In this document: piece by piece, positions 38,478-48,135 of the stretch
How the letters are laid out: every line of letters begins with the position of its first letter
How positions within the stretch are numbered: position 1 is the stretch's first letter
Assembly: GCF_000814675.1 (NCBI RefSeq)
Contig: NZ_JWIG01000001.1
Span: 852,461-916,460, forward strand
DNA length: 64,000 nt
Origin: Pseudoalteromonas distincta
GTDB lineage: Bacteria > Pseudomonadota > Gammaproteobacteria > Enterobacterales > Alteromonadaceae
Direction of reading: 5' to 3'
Program-made: the position numbers and the translations under genes
Notes under the pieces: model-generated
Database searches by the model: none
The model's input: the letters and a program-made list of their open reading frames with translations, nothing else
Told to the model about the DNA's origin: nothing

Positions 38478-39122
38478 TTATTCAAATAGCTCATCAAGTA
38501 CATAATAAGACAACTTAGCCTGCTGAGCTAAACTCACACTCAGCATTTTTTGCGCAACTTGTTCGCCAGTTATTGGTTTGTAACGCTTTAAAAACGCAAA
38601 TCGTGTAATAACAGGAAAAATAATACTGCCTATCTTTTCTGCCACTCTAAATTGCTCACGATCGCCTAATAATAAAGATGGTTGTAAAATACTTATTTTA
38701 TCAAAAGGGAGTGCTTTAATATGTTGCTCAAGCTCTCCCTTCATTTTCAAATAAGCACTATTACTGTGCGTATTCGCCCCGCTTGATGACACTAAGCAAT
38801 AATGCGTAACGCCATTACATGCCGCTAACTGCGCCGCTATAAACTGATAATCAAAATCTACTTTACGCTGAGCGTGTATCGAGCCCGCTCGTTTACGGGT
38901 TGTGCCCAAACACGAAAACAATACATCACCTTTAAAAAGCTCAACATATTGAGTTAATTTTTCAAAATCAATAACGTGATTAACTAGCTTTGCGTGTGTA
39001 ATAGGCAAAGCCCGACGACTTAACGTAACTACTTTGGTATAACGATCGCTATTAAGTAACTTATGGAGCAACTCATTACCGACCAAGCCTGTAGCACCTA
39101 TCAACACCGCCGTTTTAGTCAT
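38478..39122 (-). CDS. NAD(P)-binding atypical SDR oxidoreductase
   Basis: 214 residues from the ATG at 39122, four bases after the carbonic anhydrase stop. The longer frame overlaps that gene and is rejected. Rossmann loop GATGLVG near the N-terminus, SCLGTTRKRAGS, and LVSSSGAN. This pattern is found in the HTATIP2/YMR-type atypical SDRs. Substrate unknown. Probably co-transcribed with can. Confidence 0.75.
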   Translation of the reverse strand: MTKTAVLIGATGLVGNELLHKLLNSDRYTKVVTLSRRALPITHAKLVNHVIDFEKLTQYVELFKGDVLFSCLGTTRKRAGSIHAQRKVDFDYQFIAAQLAACNGVTHYCLVSSSGANTHSNSAYLKMKGELEQHIKALPFDKISILQPSLLLGDREQFRVAEKIGSIIFPVITRFAFLKRYKPITGEQVAQKMLSVSLAQQAKLSYYVLDELFE

Positions 39123-39126
39123 GGAT

Positions 39127-39789
39127 TTATTTATTTTCACCCACTTTTTTAAGTACGTACTGTACTGCTTTTTTGTAGCTTTGCGTTTCTTCACTCGCGC
39201 ACGTTACTACAGATTCTAAATCATGAAGATGGCCGTTTTCTAAACCATAAACCCAACCATGAACGCTTAGTTCTTGGCCGCGCTCCCAGGCATCTTGCAC
39301 AATGTTAGTACGACACACATTACGTACTTGCTCAATTACATTTAGCTCAATAAGGCGGCTTAAACGTTCGCTTTCTGGCATTGCGTCAAGTTGTTCAAGA
39401 TGCTTTTCTTTTACATCTCCTACATGGCGTAGCCAATTATCAATAAAGCCAAATTTAGCATTGTTTAAAACGGCTTGTACGCCACCACAACCATAGTGAC
39501 CTACTACCATTATATGTTTTACTTTTAAAACCTCTACAGCGTACTGCATAACCGATAAGCAGTTATGGTCAGTGTGTACAACCACGTTAGCAACGTTACG
39601 ATGTACAAATAATTCGCCTGGTAATAAATCAACTATTTGATTTGCAGGTACACGAGAGTCTGAACAACCAATCCATAAATACTCTGGATTTTGTTGCATA
39701 GATAAAATTTTAAAAAACTCAGGGTCTGCTTCACTTGTACGAGCAGCCCAACGTTTGTTGTTATCGAATAAATTTTTTAACTTTCTCAT
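39127..39789 (-). CDS. can: Beta-class carbonic anhydrase
   Basis: 220 residues. Interconverts CO2 and bicarbonate in the cytoplasm. Zinc ligands: Cys and Asp of GCSDSRVPA (about residues 42-48), His and Cys of GHYGCGGVQA (about 98-103). WAARTSEADPEFF and FVHRNVANVV match E. coli Can. First gene of a two-gene unit. Confidence 0.95.
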   Translation of the reverse strand: MRKLKNLFDNNKRWAARTSEADPEFFKILSMQQNPEYLWIGCSDSRVPANQIVDLLPGELFVHRNVANVVVHTDHNCLSVMQYAVEVLKVKHIMVVGHYGCGGVQAVLNNAKFGFIDNWLRHVGDVKEKHLEQLDAMPESERLSRLIELNVIEQVRNVCRTNIVQDAWERGQELSVHGWVYGLENGHLHDLESVVTCASEETQSYKKAVQYVLKKVGENK

Positions 39790-39819
39790 TGCATCTCTTA
39801 TTAAGTCGAGGACGGAAAT

Positions 39820-40995
39820 TTAATGGACATTAGCAAGAATCAAAATATTACGAGGCGTTAACTGCTTTTCACAAAACGTTTTAACGCTTACTTGATAACC
39901 TTGCTGTTGCAAATATAAAGCACGATCGAGCACAAGCCAAACTTCAATTGCTCTTCTGAACACATGTCGAACCAGTTCAACTCGGTCAGTTATTTTTTTT
40001 CGAGCCACCCCAACCTCTAAATATTTAATATAATCAATGTCTTGAGGTAACTTTATTGCCTTTTCATCTGCAGCCCATGCACAAAACGATTTAAACGAAT
40101 CTGAGAATATAGCTTTGTTGACCGAAGGTACGCTTACGTAATATTGCTCGCCAGTGATCGACTTTCTTAGTGCATCAAAACCAAGTCGCCACTCAAGTTC
40201 TGTTTTACGCACTTTTTCCAGACGAGAAGGCGCTGTGACAGTTTCTTGTAATGCGAGCTTTAAATCACGATGCGTTAGGTTAAGCTCACTTTTATTTGCA
40301 TCCTCACTCATTGCACGGTACTCATTAGCCGTGAATAAATGGTAGCAACAAGGTGAAAAGCTAATTTGCTGTACTTTCGCTAAACTTGCTTGGCGCATAA
40401 ATGCTTGGTGTAAGCCACCGCATGCGTGAAGTGCTACAGCATGCATATCTGTATTAAAAAATTGAGTGACATCGTCTTTTAATACATCTGCTTGGCTAAA
40501 GTGCATTGCTAAGCCTTGTTGCTGTGCACTTTTTTGTCCTTGCTCGCATAAGCTTTGTTGCAGTTCAATACTATGCACATTGCTTGCGCCATTAAACGCA
40601 AGCATTCGACCTAAGTGCCCTTTACCCGCGCACCACTCTAAAACAGGTTGCTTGGTATTAGGTAGTGCAGATACAAAATCTTGTAACTGTGCAAACTTGC
40701 GACCTTTAATGCCGTTACTTATCCAAAATGGATAATCAGCTTGAGAGTGGGCTGAGCTAGGTAACTCACATAGCTTTGCAAGTTCATCAAGTTGGCTTAT
40801 GTGCTGGCTAAAAAGTTGGTATAGCTGGTTTTGATCGTTATCAAGAACGCTTACCTGATCATCAGTTAGTTCGCTAAGTATGCCTTGTAGCTCTGGCCAA
40901 GGTATAGTGTCAAAATCAAATGCGGTGCACTGCCAATACTGACGATGACGCATTAAAAGTGAATCAAGTGCTAAAAATTGCTCAGCTAAAGTCAT
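39820..40995 (-). CDS. SAM-dependent methyltransferase, Methyltransf_32 type
   Basis: 391 residues. SAM-binding WCAGKGHLGR at about 145, acidic strand IELQQ, then LHACGGLH and SPCCYHLF, as in the METTL25-like group. A cysteine pair in SPCCYH is a family feature. Target unknown (RNA, protein or small molecule). No membrane segment. The N-terminal 120 residues are a helical region of unknown role. Confidence 0.75.
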   Translation of the reverse strand: MTLAEQFLALDSLLMRHRQYWQCTAFDFDTIPWPELQGILSELTDDQVSVLDNDQNQLYQLFSQHISQLDELAKLCELPSSAHSQADYPFWISNGIKGRKFAQLQDFVSALPNTKQPVLEWCAGKGHLGRMLAFNGASNVHSIELQQSLCEQGQKSAQQQGLAMHFSQADVLKDDVTQFFNTDMHAVALHACGGLHQAFMRQASLAKVQQISFSPCCYHLFTANEYRAMSEDANKSELNLTHRDLKLALQETVTAPSRLEKVRKTELEWRLGFDALRKSITGEQYYVSVPSVNKAIFSDSFKSFCAWAADEKAIKLPQDIDYIKYLEVGVARKKITDRVELVRHVFRRAIEVWLVLDRALYLQQQGYQVSVKTFCEKQLTPRNILILANVH

Positions 40996-41055
40996 AACAG
41001 CTTAAAAAATAAAAAAGACAATTAATTATATCAGTTTCGGGAATTACCTAAGCAG

Positions 41056-42090
41056 TTAATTTTTACTAAAAATCAGCCGTAAATACAAAGGTATTGAAAT
41101 AATACTTACCAAAATAGCTGCCATGAGCATCCACGATAACTGCATCTTTTCAGGTTCTTGGTATTTATAAATAAAGTGAGATTTTACTTCGTCAAATTCG
41201 TTTTGCTGTATACCATATAAGTCCGCAATTAAGCGCCACTTTGCTATCGACATATGTCCTAAACTGGTGGTGGGTGGGGTTATATAACTTTTTAGTACTT
41301 CAGCCTCAAAAGCGAGCTGATAAAAGCTTTTACCCGGTGCATAGTTTTGCTGGGTGACTGCAATGGCTTCATCCATGTTCATCATTGCATAACGCCATCC
41401 TTTTAGGCTCGCTTGGTAGAATTTTTCGACCGTTTGAGGATTTTTCTTAAGCATGTTTTCGCTGGTAAATAAAATGTCGCTATATACGTCCATACCATAA
41501 CGCTGTGGGCAAACAAGTCGATGAGCAACGCCTTGTTGAGTCATATAATAAGGCTCTGTAGTAACATACACTTGCATAGCATCTAGCTTGTTTTCAATCC
41601 AAGCCTGGCCTGGATTTTCGCCATCGTAAACTTTGAGTTTATCGACATCAACGCCACTGCGTTTAAGCATAATAAGTAGTTCGGTGCCATCATTTTTGCT
41701 TACCGCAGTGATACGTTTATTAACAAAGTCACGTGGATGAAAAATATCAGACGTGTCTTTAACCATCCAGCAGTAAGGTGAAAATTGCAATAAGGCAGCC
41801 ATAGCAACAAGAGGTTGGCCATTTATACGTTGCTGTAAAATACCAGAATGCCCTACTCCAAATTGTGCTTCGCCACTGGCGACAGGAGCAAAGGTATCAG
41901 GTTTCATTGGATTAGCTTGTTTAATGGTTACATCAAGGCCCGCTTCATTATAAAAGCCTTTTTGCTTTGCCATATAGTAGCCAGCAAACTGAAACTGATG
42001 TGTCCATTTTAGCTGTAATGTGACTGATTCTTGCGCCGCGATATGGCTACAAAAAAAGCACAATCCAATGATTAATCCTTTAAATAGCAA
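41056..42090 (-). CDS. NMT1/THI5-like substrate-binding protein with C-terminal membrane anchor
   Basis: 344 residues with a TTG start preceded by GAGGA 7 bases upstream; an in-frame stop lies directly before the TTG. Signal peptide about 1-19. TLQLKWTHQFQFAGYYMAKQ and KGFYNEAGLDVTI mark the NMT1/THI5 periplasmic fold. A membrane helix (about 315-337) follows and the protein stops after LRLIFSKN. This layout is the sensor half of NMT1-type histidine kinases or diguanylate cyclases without the output half. No permease or ATPase gene lies nearby. It may be a truncated sensor or an anchored binding protein. Confidence 0.75.
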   Translation of the reverse strand: MLFKGLIIGLCFFCSHIAAQESVTLQLKWTHQFQFAGYYMAKQKGFYNEAGLDVTIKQANPMKPDTFAPVASGEAQFGVGHSGILQQRINGQPLVAMAALLQFSPYCWMVKDTSDIFHPRDFVNKRITAVSKNDGTELLIMLKRSGVDVDKLKVYDGENPGQAWIENKLDAMQVYVTTEPYYMTQQGVAHRLVCPQRYGMDVYSDILFTSENMLKKNPQTVEKFYQASLKGWRYAMMNMDEAIAVTQQNYAPGKSFYQLAFEAEVLKSYITPPTTSLGHMSIAKWRLIADLYGIQQNEFDEVKSHFIYKYQEPEKMQLSWMLMAAILVSIISIPLYLRLIFSKN

Positions 42091-42147
42091 CTAGGTGTCC
42101 TCAAAAAGTATGACGATTACCTGTAACTATATGTAAAACGTGTAATA

Positions 42148-42177
42148 AAGCAAGCACCCTAGTTAGGTGCCTGCCTT
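42148..42177 (-). terminator. Probable terminator of the ilv operon
   Basis: GCAaGCACC and GGTGCcTGC arms (one mismatch) 10-40 bases after the ilvA stop. The following T content is modest. Confidence 0.5.
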
Positions 42178-42187
42178 TAAAGAAGGG

Positions 42188-43741
42188 CTATACTGAGGCG
42201 AGTTTTTCGGCTTTTTCTGCTTGGGGCTTTGATGTTAAGAATTGGCTAAAGCACGGATTTTGTGTTTCATCTTGTACACTGTAACCTAAACGGTTTAAGT
42301 GCTCGTTAAACATCTCATACTGACTCGGCTCAATAGCAAAACCTGCCAGTACATTCCCCATCGAACCACCGTGATTACGATAATGAAATAAGGTAATGTT
42401 CCAATTACTACCTAAAGTATCTAAAAAGCGTGCAAGCGCACCTGGATACTCCGGAAATTCAAAGCGAAGTAAGCGCTCATGTAATTGCTCGGGTGCTTTT
42501 CCGCCAACCATATAGCGCACATGTAATTTAGCGAGTTCGTTATCCGACAGATCGCAAAATTGGTAATCATTATTTGTTAAGTCTTGCTTTAGCTCATTAA
42601 GCTCTTGCTCGCCTTGGCGCAGGGCAATACCTACAAATATTTGTGCTTCACCAGGTCCTGCATAACGATAGTTAAACTCAGTAATAGCACGGCCACCTAA
42701 AGAAGCACAAAACTGTTTAAAGCTGCCTTTTTCTTCTTTAATAGTAACCGCTAATAACGCTTCGTTTTTTTCACCCAGCGCAGTGCGCTCTGCAACATAA
42801 CGCAGGCGATCAAAGTTTAAATTAGCACCGGATAAAACAGCCGCTAAATGTAACCCTTTTAAACCAGACTGCTGGCTCCACTTTTTAAGCCCTGCCGTTG
42901 CAAGTGCACCTGAAGGCTCTGCTATTGCACGGGTAGATACAAAAATATCCTGCATGGCAGCACATATTTCGTCGCTGGTGACGGTTATAACTTCATCACA
43001 AAACTTTTGCGCTAAGCGAAATGTTTCAGTGCCAATAATTTTAACCGCTACGCCATCAGCAAAACTACCAACGCGCTCAAGCTCTACCGGTTTACCTGCT
43101 TTAAGTGCCGCTTGTAAACATGCACTTTCGTCGGCTTCTACACCAATTACTTTTATATCTGGACGCAGCGATTTGATATAAACCGCCATCCCAGCAAGTA
43201 AACCGCCGCCGCCAACAGGAATAAACACCGCATCAAGCTCGTTTAATTGCTGCATGAGCTCACGTGCTACAGTACCTTGACCAACAATGACGTCTGGGTC
43301 ATCAAATGGTGGAACAAATATACCGTTTCGTTGCTCTGTAAGCTCAAGCGCATGTGCTTTTGCGGCATCAAAATGATGCCCATGTAGCACAACTTCACCG
43401 CCAAGCGCACGTACCGCACTTACTTTTATTTCAGGCGTTGTTACTGGCATTACAATTGTGGCTTGATGCCCTAAGTGAGAAGCACTTAGTGCAACCCCTT
43501 GAGCATGATTACCCGCTGAAGCAGTGATAACCACTGAGCCTTTAGGTAATTTATTTAATTTGTTATACGCACCGCGTAACTTAAATGAATACACGGGCTG
43601 TTGGTCTTCACGCTTTAACCAAACATGGTTACCTAATTTAGCACCAAGCTCAGCCATTTCGCTGACCTCGGTAACTTTAGCCAAAGGCTCCATGTTTGCT
43701 TGAATAATAGCGCGAAAATAATCGAGCTCTTGAGAGACCAT
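42188..43741 (-). CDS. ilvA: Threonine ammonia-lyase, biosynthetic
   Basis: 517 residues, the long IlvA form. It deaminates threonine to 2-oxobutanoate, committing it to isoleucine. The PLP lysine is in YSFKLRGAYNK (about residue 54), the phosphate loop in GGGGLLAGMA. Two ACT-like regulatory domains occupy about 335-505, so isoleucine inhibition is expected. It starts 2 bases after the ilvD stop and is the last gene of the operon. Confidence 0.96.
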   Translation of the reverse strand: MVSQELDYFRAIIQANMEPLAKVTEVSEMAELGAKLGNHVWLKREDQQPVYSFKLRGAYNKLNKLPKGSVVITASAGNHAQGVALSASHLGHQATIVMPVTTPEIKVSAVRALGGEVVLHGHHFDAAKAHALELTEQRNGIFVPPFDDPDVIVGQGTVARELMQQLNELDAVFIPVGGGGLLAGMAVYIKSLRPDIKVIGVEADESACLQAALKAGKPVELERVGSFADGVAVKIIGTETFRLAQKFCDEVITVTSDEICAAMQDIFVSTRAIAEPSGALATAGLKKWSQQSGLKGLHLAAVLSGANLNFDRLRYVAERTALGEKNEALLAVTIKEEKGSFKQFCASLGGRAITEFNYRYAGPGEAQIFVGIALRQGEQELNELKQDLTNNDYQFCDLSDNELAKLHVRYMVGGKAPEQLHERLLRFEFPEYPGALARFLDTLGSNWNITLFHYRNHGGSMGNVLAGFAIEPSQYEMFNEHLNRLGYSVQDETQNPCFSQFLTSKPQAEKAEKLASV

Positions 43742-43743
43742 AA

Positions 43744-45600
43744 TTAACTAAGCGCCTCCAATTTAGCTAAGTCACGCACTGCGCCTTTATCAGCACTTGT
43801 TGCAAGTAATGCATAGGCTTTTAAGGCAGACGATACATAGCGCTCACGATCAACTGGTTTGTACGCCAGTTTTCCGCGTGCTAATTGTTTTTGTTTACGT
43901 GCTTCAAGCTCTTCATCACTTAACGCTAACGTAATTTCACGGGTTGCGATATCAATAATGATTTTGTCGCCATTTTCAACATAAGCAATTGCACCACCAC
44001 TTGCCGCCTCTGGTGATACATGACCAATTGATAAACCCGAAGTACCACCCGAAAAGCGACCATCAGTAATAAGTGCACATTTTTCAGCTAGGCCTTTTGA
44101 TTTCAAGTAGCTAGTTGGATATAGCATTTCTTGCATACCTGGGCCGCCTCTAGGGCCTTCGTAACGAATAACCACGATATCGCCGGCTTTTACTTCATCG
44201 TTTAAAATACCTTCTACAGAATCATCTTGTGATTCGTACACGACTGCAGTACCTTCAAAATGTAGCATTTCATCAACAACGCCAGCGCTTTTAACAATAC
44301 AGCCATCAACTGCTAAATTCCCCGAAAGTACAGCTAAGCCACCATCTTGACGAAAAGCATGTTCGACACTTCGGATACACCCATTAACACGGTCATTATC
44401 GCCCTCGTCCCAACGACACTCTTGGCTCATTGCTTTAGTAGTACGAATGCCCGCAGGGCCAGCACGGTAAAATTTGCGCGCTGCTTCGTTAGTAGGATCT
44501 GTTGCATCCCATTTTTTAACGAGCTCAGCCATAGTTGACCCAGCAACATGATTAACTGACATATCAACTAAGCCTGCTTTGCCAAGTTCACGTACGATTG
44601 CCATCATGCCGCCTGCGCGGTGCACATCTTCAATGTGATATTCAGGTGTCGCTGGTGCAACTTTACATAAAAATGGTGTTTTACGAGAGAGCGCATCAAT
44701 GTGCGACATATCAAAATCAACGCCCGCTTCTTGCGCTGCAGCAAGTAAATGCAATACCGTATTTGACGAGCCACCCATTGCAATATCAACAACCATTGCA
44801 TTCATAAAGGCTGTTTTGTTAGCAATAGCACGTGGCAATACATCTTGATTATCTTTTTGATAATACTCACGACATAAATCAACAATACGAGCCCCCGCTT
44901 CAACATAAAGTTGTTTACGGTCTTTATGAGTCGCAAGCGTCGTGCCGTTACCTGGCAATGCTAAACCAATCGCTTCTAGCAAACAGTTCATTGAGTTTGC
45001 AGTAAACATGCCTGAACACGAGCCACATGTTGGACACGCAGAGCGCTCTACTTGCTCTGAATCTGCATCACTTACCGATTCATCAGCGCCTTTAACCATG
45101 GCATCTACTAAATCAAGTTTAATATCGATGTTAGCAAGCTTAGTTTTACCTGCTTCCATTGGACCGCCTGATACAAATATTACCGGAATATTTAAGCGTA
45201 GTGCTGCAAGCATCATTCCTGGAGTAATTTTGTCGCAGTTTGAAATACAAATCATCGCATCAGCACAATGACCATTTACCATATACTCAACTGAGTCAGC
45301 AATTAAGTCGCGCGAAGGCAGCGAATAAAGCATGCCGCCGTGACCCATTGCAATACCATCATCAATCGCAATAGTATTAAATTCTTTAGGGACGCCACCG
45401 GCTTGTGTAATGGTTTCAGCCATAAGTTCACTTAACTGATTAAGGTGAACATGCCCTGGTACAAATTGTGTAAACGAGTTAACTACGGCAATAATCGGCT
45501 TACCAAAATCGGTGTCGGTCATACCTGTTGCGCGCCATAATGCACGAGCGCCTGCGCGTTTACGCCCTTCAGTTGTTGTTGCACTTCTTAATTTAGCCAT
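43744..45600 (-). CDS. ilvD: Dihydroxy-acid dehydratase
   Basis: 618 residues from the ATG at 45600 ([20 protein letters not shown]); the upstream extension is rejected. It dehydrates 2,3-dihydroxy acids in valine and isoleucine synthesis and carries a 4Fe-4S cluster, with cysteines in SNCDKITPG and [11 protein letters not shown] 100-base spacer separates it from ilvM and contains a small hairpin (45656-45680). ilvE, which lies here in E. coli, is absent. Confidence 0.96.
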   Translation of the reverse strand: MAKLRSATTTEGRKRAGARALWRATGMTDTDFGKPIIAVVNSFTQFVPGHVHLNQLSELMAETITQAGGVPKEFNTIAIDDGIAMGHGGMLYSLPSRDLIADSVEYMVNGHCADAMICISNCDKITPGMMLAALRLNIPVIFVSGGPMEAGKTKLANIDIKLDLVDAMVKGADESVSDADSEQVERSACPTCGSCSGMFTANSMNCLLEAIGLALPGNGTTLATHKDRKQLYVEAGARIVDLCREYYQKDNQDVLPRAIANKTAFMNAMVVDIAMGGSSNTVLHLLAAAQEAGVDFDMSHIDALSRKTPFLCKVAPATPEYHIEDVHRAGGMMAIVRELGKAGLVDMSVNHVAGSTMAELVKKWDATDPTNEAARKFYRAGPAGIRTTKAMSQECRWDEGDNDRVNGCIRSVEHAFRQDGGLAVLSGNLAVDGCIVKSAGVVDEMLHFEGTAVVYESQDDSVEGILNDEVKAGDIVVIRYEGPRGGPGMQEMLYPTSYLKSKGLAEKCALITDGRFSGGTSGLSIGHVSPEAASGGAIAYVENGDKIIIDIATREITLALSDEELEARKQKQLARGKLAYKPVDRERYVSSALKAYALLATSADKGAVRDLAKLEALS

Positions 45601-45703
45601 AGTTACCTCAGTTTTTGCCGCAAAATAAGCGGGCATTCCTCATTCTAAAATTGGTGAGTAACCGAGTGATTCAGTTACTCGTAAATTGTTTTTCAGTTCG
45701 TAA

Positions 45704-45949
45704 TTACACAGCCTGTTGTTGCTGTAAATTTTGTAAAGTGACTTCTTTGACATCCACCAGCTTATTTAACTGGCTGGTTAAAAGGTGAATTGGTTTATCA
45801 CTATCTACCGTCATGTCTACATTATAAAAACCATCGTCCATATTGAGCTGAAAATGCGTAAGGTCAAAACCACGATGACGCACCACTCGTAAAAAGCGCT
45901 CTACCGCTATACTTTGGCTTTTTAATGCAATAGTTAGGCTATGTTTCAT
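45704..45949 (-). CDS. ilvM: Acetolactate synthase II small subunit
   Basis: 81 residues, a single ACT domain (RFLRVVRHRGFDLTHFQLNM). It stabilises and tunes the catalytic subunit. Its ATG overlaps the ilvG stop by 4 bases, giving coupled translation of the two subunits. Confidence 0.92.
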   Translation of the reverse strand: MKHSLTIALKSQSIAVERFLRVVRHRGFDLTHFQLNMDDGFYNVDMTVDSDKPIHLLTSQLNKLVDVKEVTLQNLQQQQAV

Positions 45950-47595
45950 TTTGCTTTCTCCGTCATCATTTCGTCGTTAGCAGCCCCAGGTGGTACAAGT
46001 GGCCAAACATTTTCTTTATCATCAATACAGGCATGTACTATGTACGGACCTTTACTGTTAACTAATGCAGTTATCGCATCATCAACTTGGTTAGCGTGAG
46101 TAATTGTTTGCCCTGGGATACCAAATACAGCAGCTAATTGCACAAAGTCTGGGTTATCCGACAGGTTAGTTTCAGAATAACGCCCTTCAAAAAATAGTTC
46201 TTGCCATTGGCGAACCATCCCTAAACGCTGGTTGTCTAAAATTAATATTTTTACAGGTAAATTGTTACGACGAATAGTGGCCAGCTCTTGAATATTCATC
46301 ATTATAGAACCATCGCCCGATACAGTGATAACAAAGTCATCAGGGCGTGCTACTTGTGCACCAATAGCCGCAGGTAGACCAAAGCCCATTGTCCCTGCAC
46401 CACCACTGCTTAAATGATTACTCGGATGAGTAAACTTCATGTGTTGTGCTACCCACATTTGGTGCTGACCTACATCGCAGCACACAACCCCTGTTTTTGG
46501 CATGCGTTGGCTTAGTTGGTTTAATAAGTACGGTGCAAAAACCTTCTCACCTGGGTAGTCGTAACGCCACGCATGCTTAATATTCATTTCTTTATTTGTG
46601 TCACACCAAGCTTTAGGTGTTACAAAGCACTCAAGTGCGGGTAACGACGTTTTTAAATCGGCAATTAATGAAGCTTTAGCAGGTTTTCGCTTACCAACTT
46701 CAGCAGCATCTATATCTAAATGGATTACTTTAGCTTTAGCTGCAAATTTAGCTAAGTTGCCTGTTACGCGGTCATCAAAGCGTGCCCCGATACATACAAG
46801 TACATCACACTCTTGCACTGCGATATTAGCAGCTTGACCACCATGCATACCCAACATACCTAAGTAATGTTCGTAATCTGGTAATACACTGCCTAGCGCT
46901 TTAAGTGTTGATACAGCTGGCATCTGAGTTTTATTTAAAAATTGCATTAGCTCATCTTGCGCATCAGCGGCTTGTACACCACCACCTACATACGCTACAG
47001 GCTGTTTAGCCTCACTCAACAATTGATTAGCAATAGCAACTTGCTTTAAATCTAACTCTGGTAAGTATTCATCAGCTGCTAGCCAAGGTTTAAAAGGGAC
47101 TTGAGCCATTTGAATATCTTTTGGGATATCGACAAGTACAGGACCTGGGCGGCCGCTTTGCGCTAAATGAATTGCTTCTTGTAATATCTCTGCTAAGTCT
47201 TCAGCTCGTTCTACCATGTAGCTGTGCTTAGTACACGAAAGCGACATACCTAGTACATCTATTTCTTGAAACGCATCTGAACCAATCGCTGCAGTAGGCA
47301 CTTGGCCGGTGATCGCCAATAATGGTACTGAGTCCATCATCGCATCAGCAAGAGCGGTTATTAAATTAGTTGCACCTGGGCCCGATGTTGCAAAACATAC
47401 GCCTAATTTACGTGTGCTACGAGCATAACCAACAGCTGCAAACCCTGCACCTTGCTCATGACGAGTAAGGTAGTGTTTGACTGGCGCGCCATACAGCGCA
47501 TCGTAAATTGGCATAATAGCTCCGCCTGGGTAGCCAAATACTTCATTTACGCCGTGTTTGGCCAATAAGTCGATTGTTAGTTCTGCGCCTGTCAT
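45946..47595 (-). CDS. ilvG: Acetolactate synthase II large subunit
   Basis: 549 residues from the ATG at 47595 with GAGGG 7 bases upstream; the longer frame starts nine codons earlier without support. It condenses pyruvate with pyruvate or 2-oxobutanoate. The catalytic Glu is in RHEQGAGFAAVGYAR; the thiamine-diphosphate motif is GDGSIMMNIQEL to LDNQRLGMVRQW. No frameshift is present, unlike the silent ilvG of E. coli K-12. It is the first enzyme gene after the attenuator. Confidence 0.96.
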   Translation of the reverse strand: MTGAELTIDLLAKHGVNEVFGYPGGAIMPIYDALYGAPVKHYLTRHEQGAGFAAVGYARSTRKLGVCFATSGPGATNLITALADAMMDSVPLLAITGQVPTAAIGSDAFQEIDVLGMSLSCTKHSYMVERAEDLAEILQEAIHLAQSGRPGPVLVDIPKDIQMAQVPFKPWLAADEYLPELDLKQVAIANQLLSEAKQPVAYVGGGVQAADAQDELMQFLNKTQMPAVSTLKALGSVLPDYEHYLGMLGMHGGQAANIAVQECDVLVCIGARFDDRVTGNLAKFAAKAKVIHLDIDAAEVGKRKPAKASLIADLKTSLPALECFVTPKAWCDTNKEMNIKHAWRYDYPGEKVFAPYLLNQLSQRMPKTGVVCCDVGQHQMWVAQHMKFTHPSNHLSSGGAGTMGFGLPAAIGAQVARPDDFVITVSGDGSIMMNIQELATIRRNNLPVKILILDNQRLGMVRQWQELFFEGRYSETNLSDNPDFVQLAAVFGIPGQTITHANQVDDAITALVNSKGPYIVHACIDDKENVWPLVPPGAANDEMMTEKAK

Positions 47596-47651
47596 TAATA
47601 AACCCTCATTCCTCAGTGACAACCCAATTACAAATTTTACCCTTAAAACTA

Positions 47652-47690
47652 AAAAGCCCTCCGAACGGTTAAGTGCGGAGGGCTTTTTTA
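47652..47690 (-). terminator. ilv attenuator terminator
   Basis: AAAAAGCCCTCCG and CGGAGGGCTTTTT arms with a 12-base loop. It stands between the leader peptide stop (47711) and ilvG, as in classical leader-peptide attenuation. Confidence 0.9.
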
Positions 47691-47710
47691 ATGCTTAAGT
47701 TTTTAAAGCA

Positions 47711-47779
47711 CTACGAAGCCCTCGCGGGAATAATCACCACGATAATAATCAGGACTAGGTTAAGTGCGTTTGTAAGCAT
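47711..47779 (-). CDS. ilvL: ilv operon leader peptide
   Basis: 22 codons: M-L-T-N-A-L-N-L-V-L-I-I-I-V-V-I-I-P-A-R-A-S, stop. Twelve of 22 residues are Leu, Ile or Val, the end products of the operon. The run LVLIIIVVII is the control stretch at which ribosomes would stall when charged branched-chain tRNAs are scarce, letting the downstream terminator be avoided. Composition and place match E. coli IlvL. The ribosome site is weak. Not detected by length-based gene finding. Confidence 0.92.
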   Translation of the reverse strand: MLTNALNLVLIIIVVIIPARAS

Positions 47780-47840
47780 GTAATTAATACCAAATTTTGT
47801 TCAATTATCGCGAAGGTTATTCCTTCGCTCTCTTTTTATA

Positions 47841-47869
47841 TTAGTACCGCGCTAGGCCCTTTAAGTCAA
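47841..47869 (-). promoter_or_regulatory. Promoter of ilvLGMDA
   Basis: On the minus strand TTGACT (47864-47869), 17-base spacer, TACTAA (47841-47846). Start about 55 bases before ilvL. Confidence 0.7.
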
Positions 47870-48074
47870 CACCAAAGTTAATCTAACAAAAAGACTAAAA
47901 GGCAATTTATCAGGTTTTAAAATTCATTATACAAGCTGCTAGTGGTTTTTTTATGCTCTAATTTTAATCTCAGAAATTCACTATTCTTATATCCCTTATT
48001 TAAGGTTTGATTAATTTTTGAGAATATTTTTATAAATAAAATTATTTATCTCCTTCAGGTAATGCGTAGGTTCT

Positions 48075-48091
48075 CTTAAGCGACTCTTAAG
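48075..48091 (+). promoter_or_regulatory. PmrA/QseB-type operator before eptA
   Basis: Direct repeat CTTAAG-N5-CTTAAG. The PmrA/BasR recognition site is a direct repeat of about six bases of the (C/T)TTAA(G/T) type with five bases between. It ends 44 bases before the transferase ATG, in -35 position for a poor -10 near 48102-48107. An OmpR-family regulator is encoded in the same cluster. Confidence 0.65.
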
Positions 48092-48135
48092 TGTTGTTGC
48101 ATAGCATGGCGTTGTTATTTTAAACGAGCCTAAAT

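Noticed and set aside
39123..39194. Longer start of the oxidoreductase gene inside can
   Set aside because: The extra residues are a lysine-rich shadow of the can reading frame; the ATG at 39122 begins the Rossmann fold correctly.
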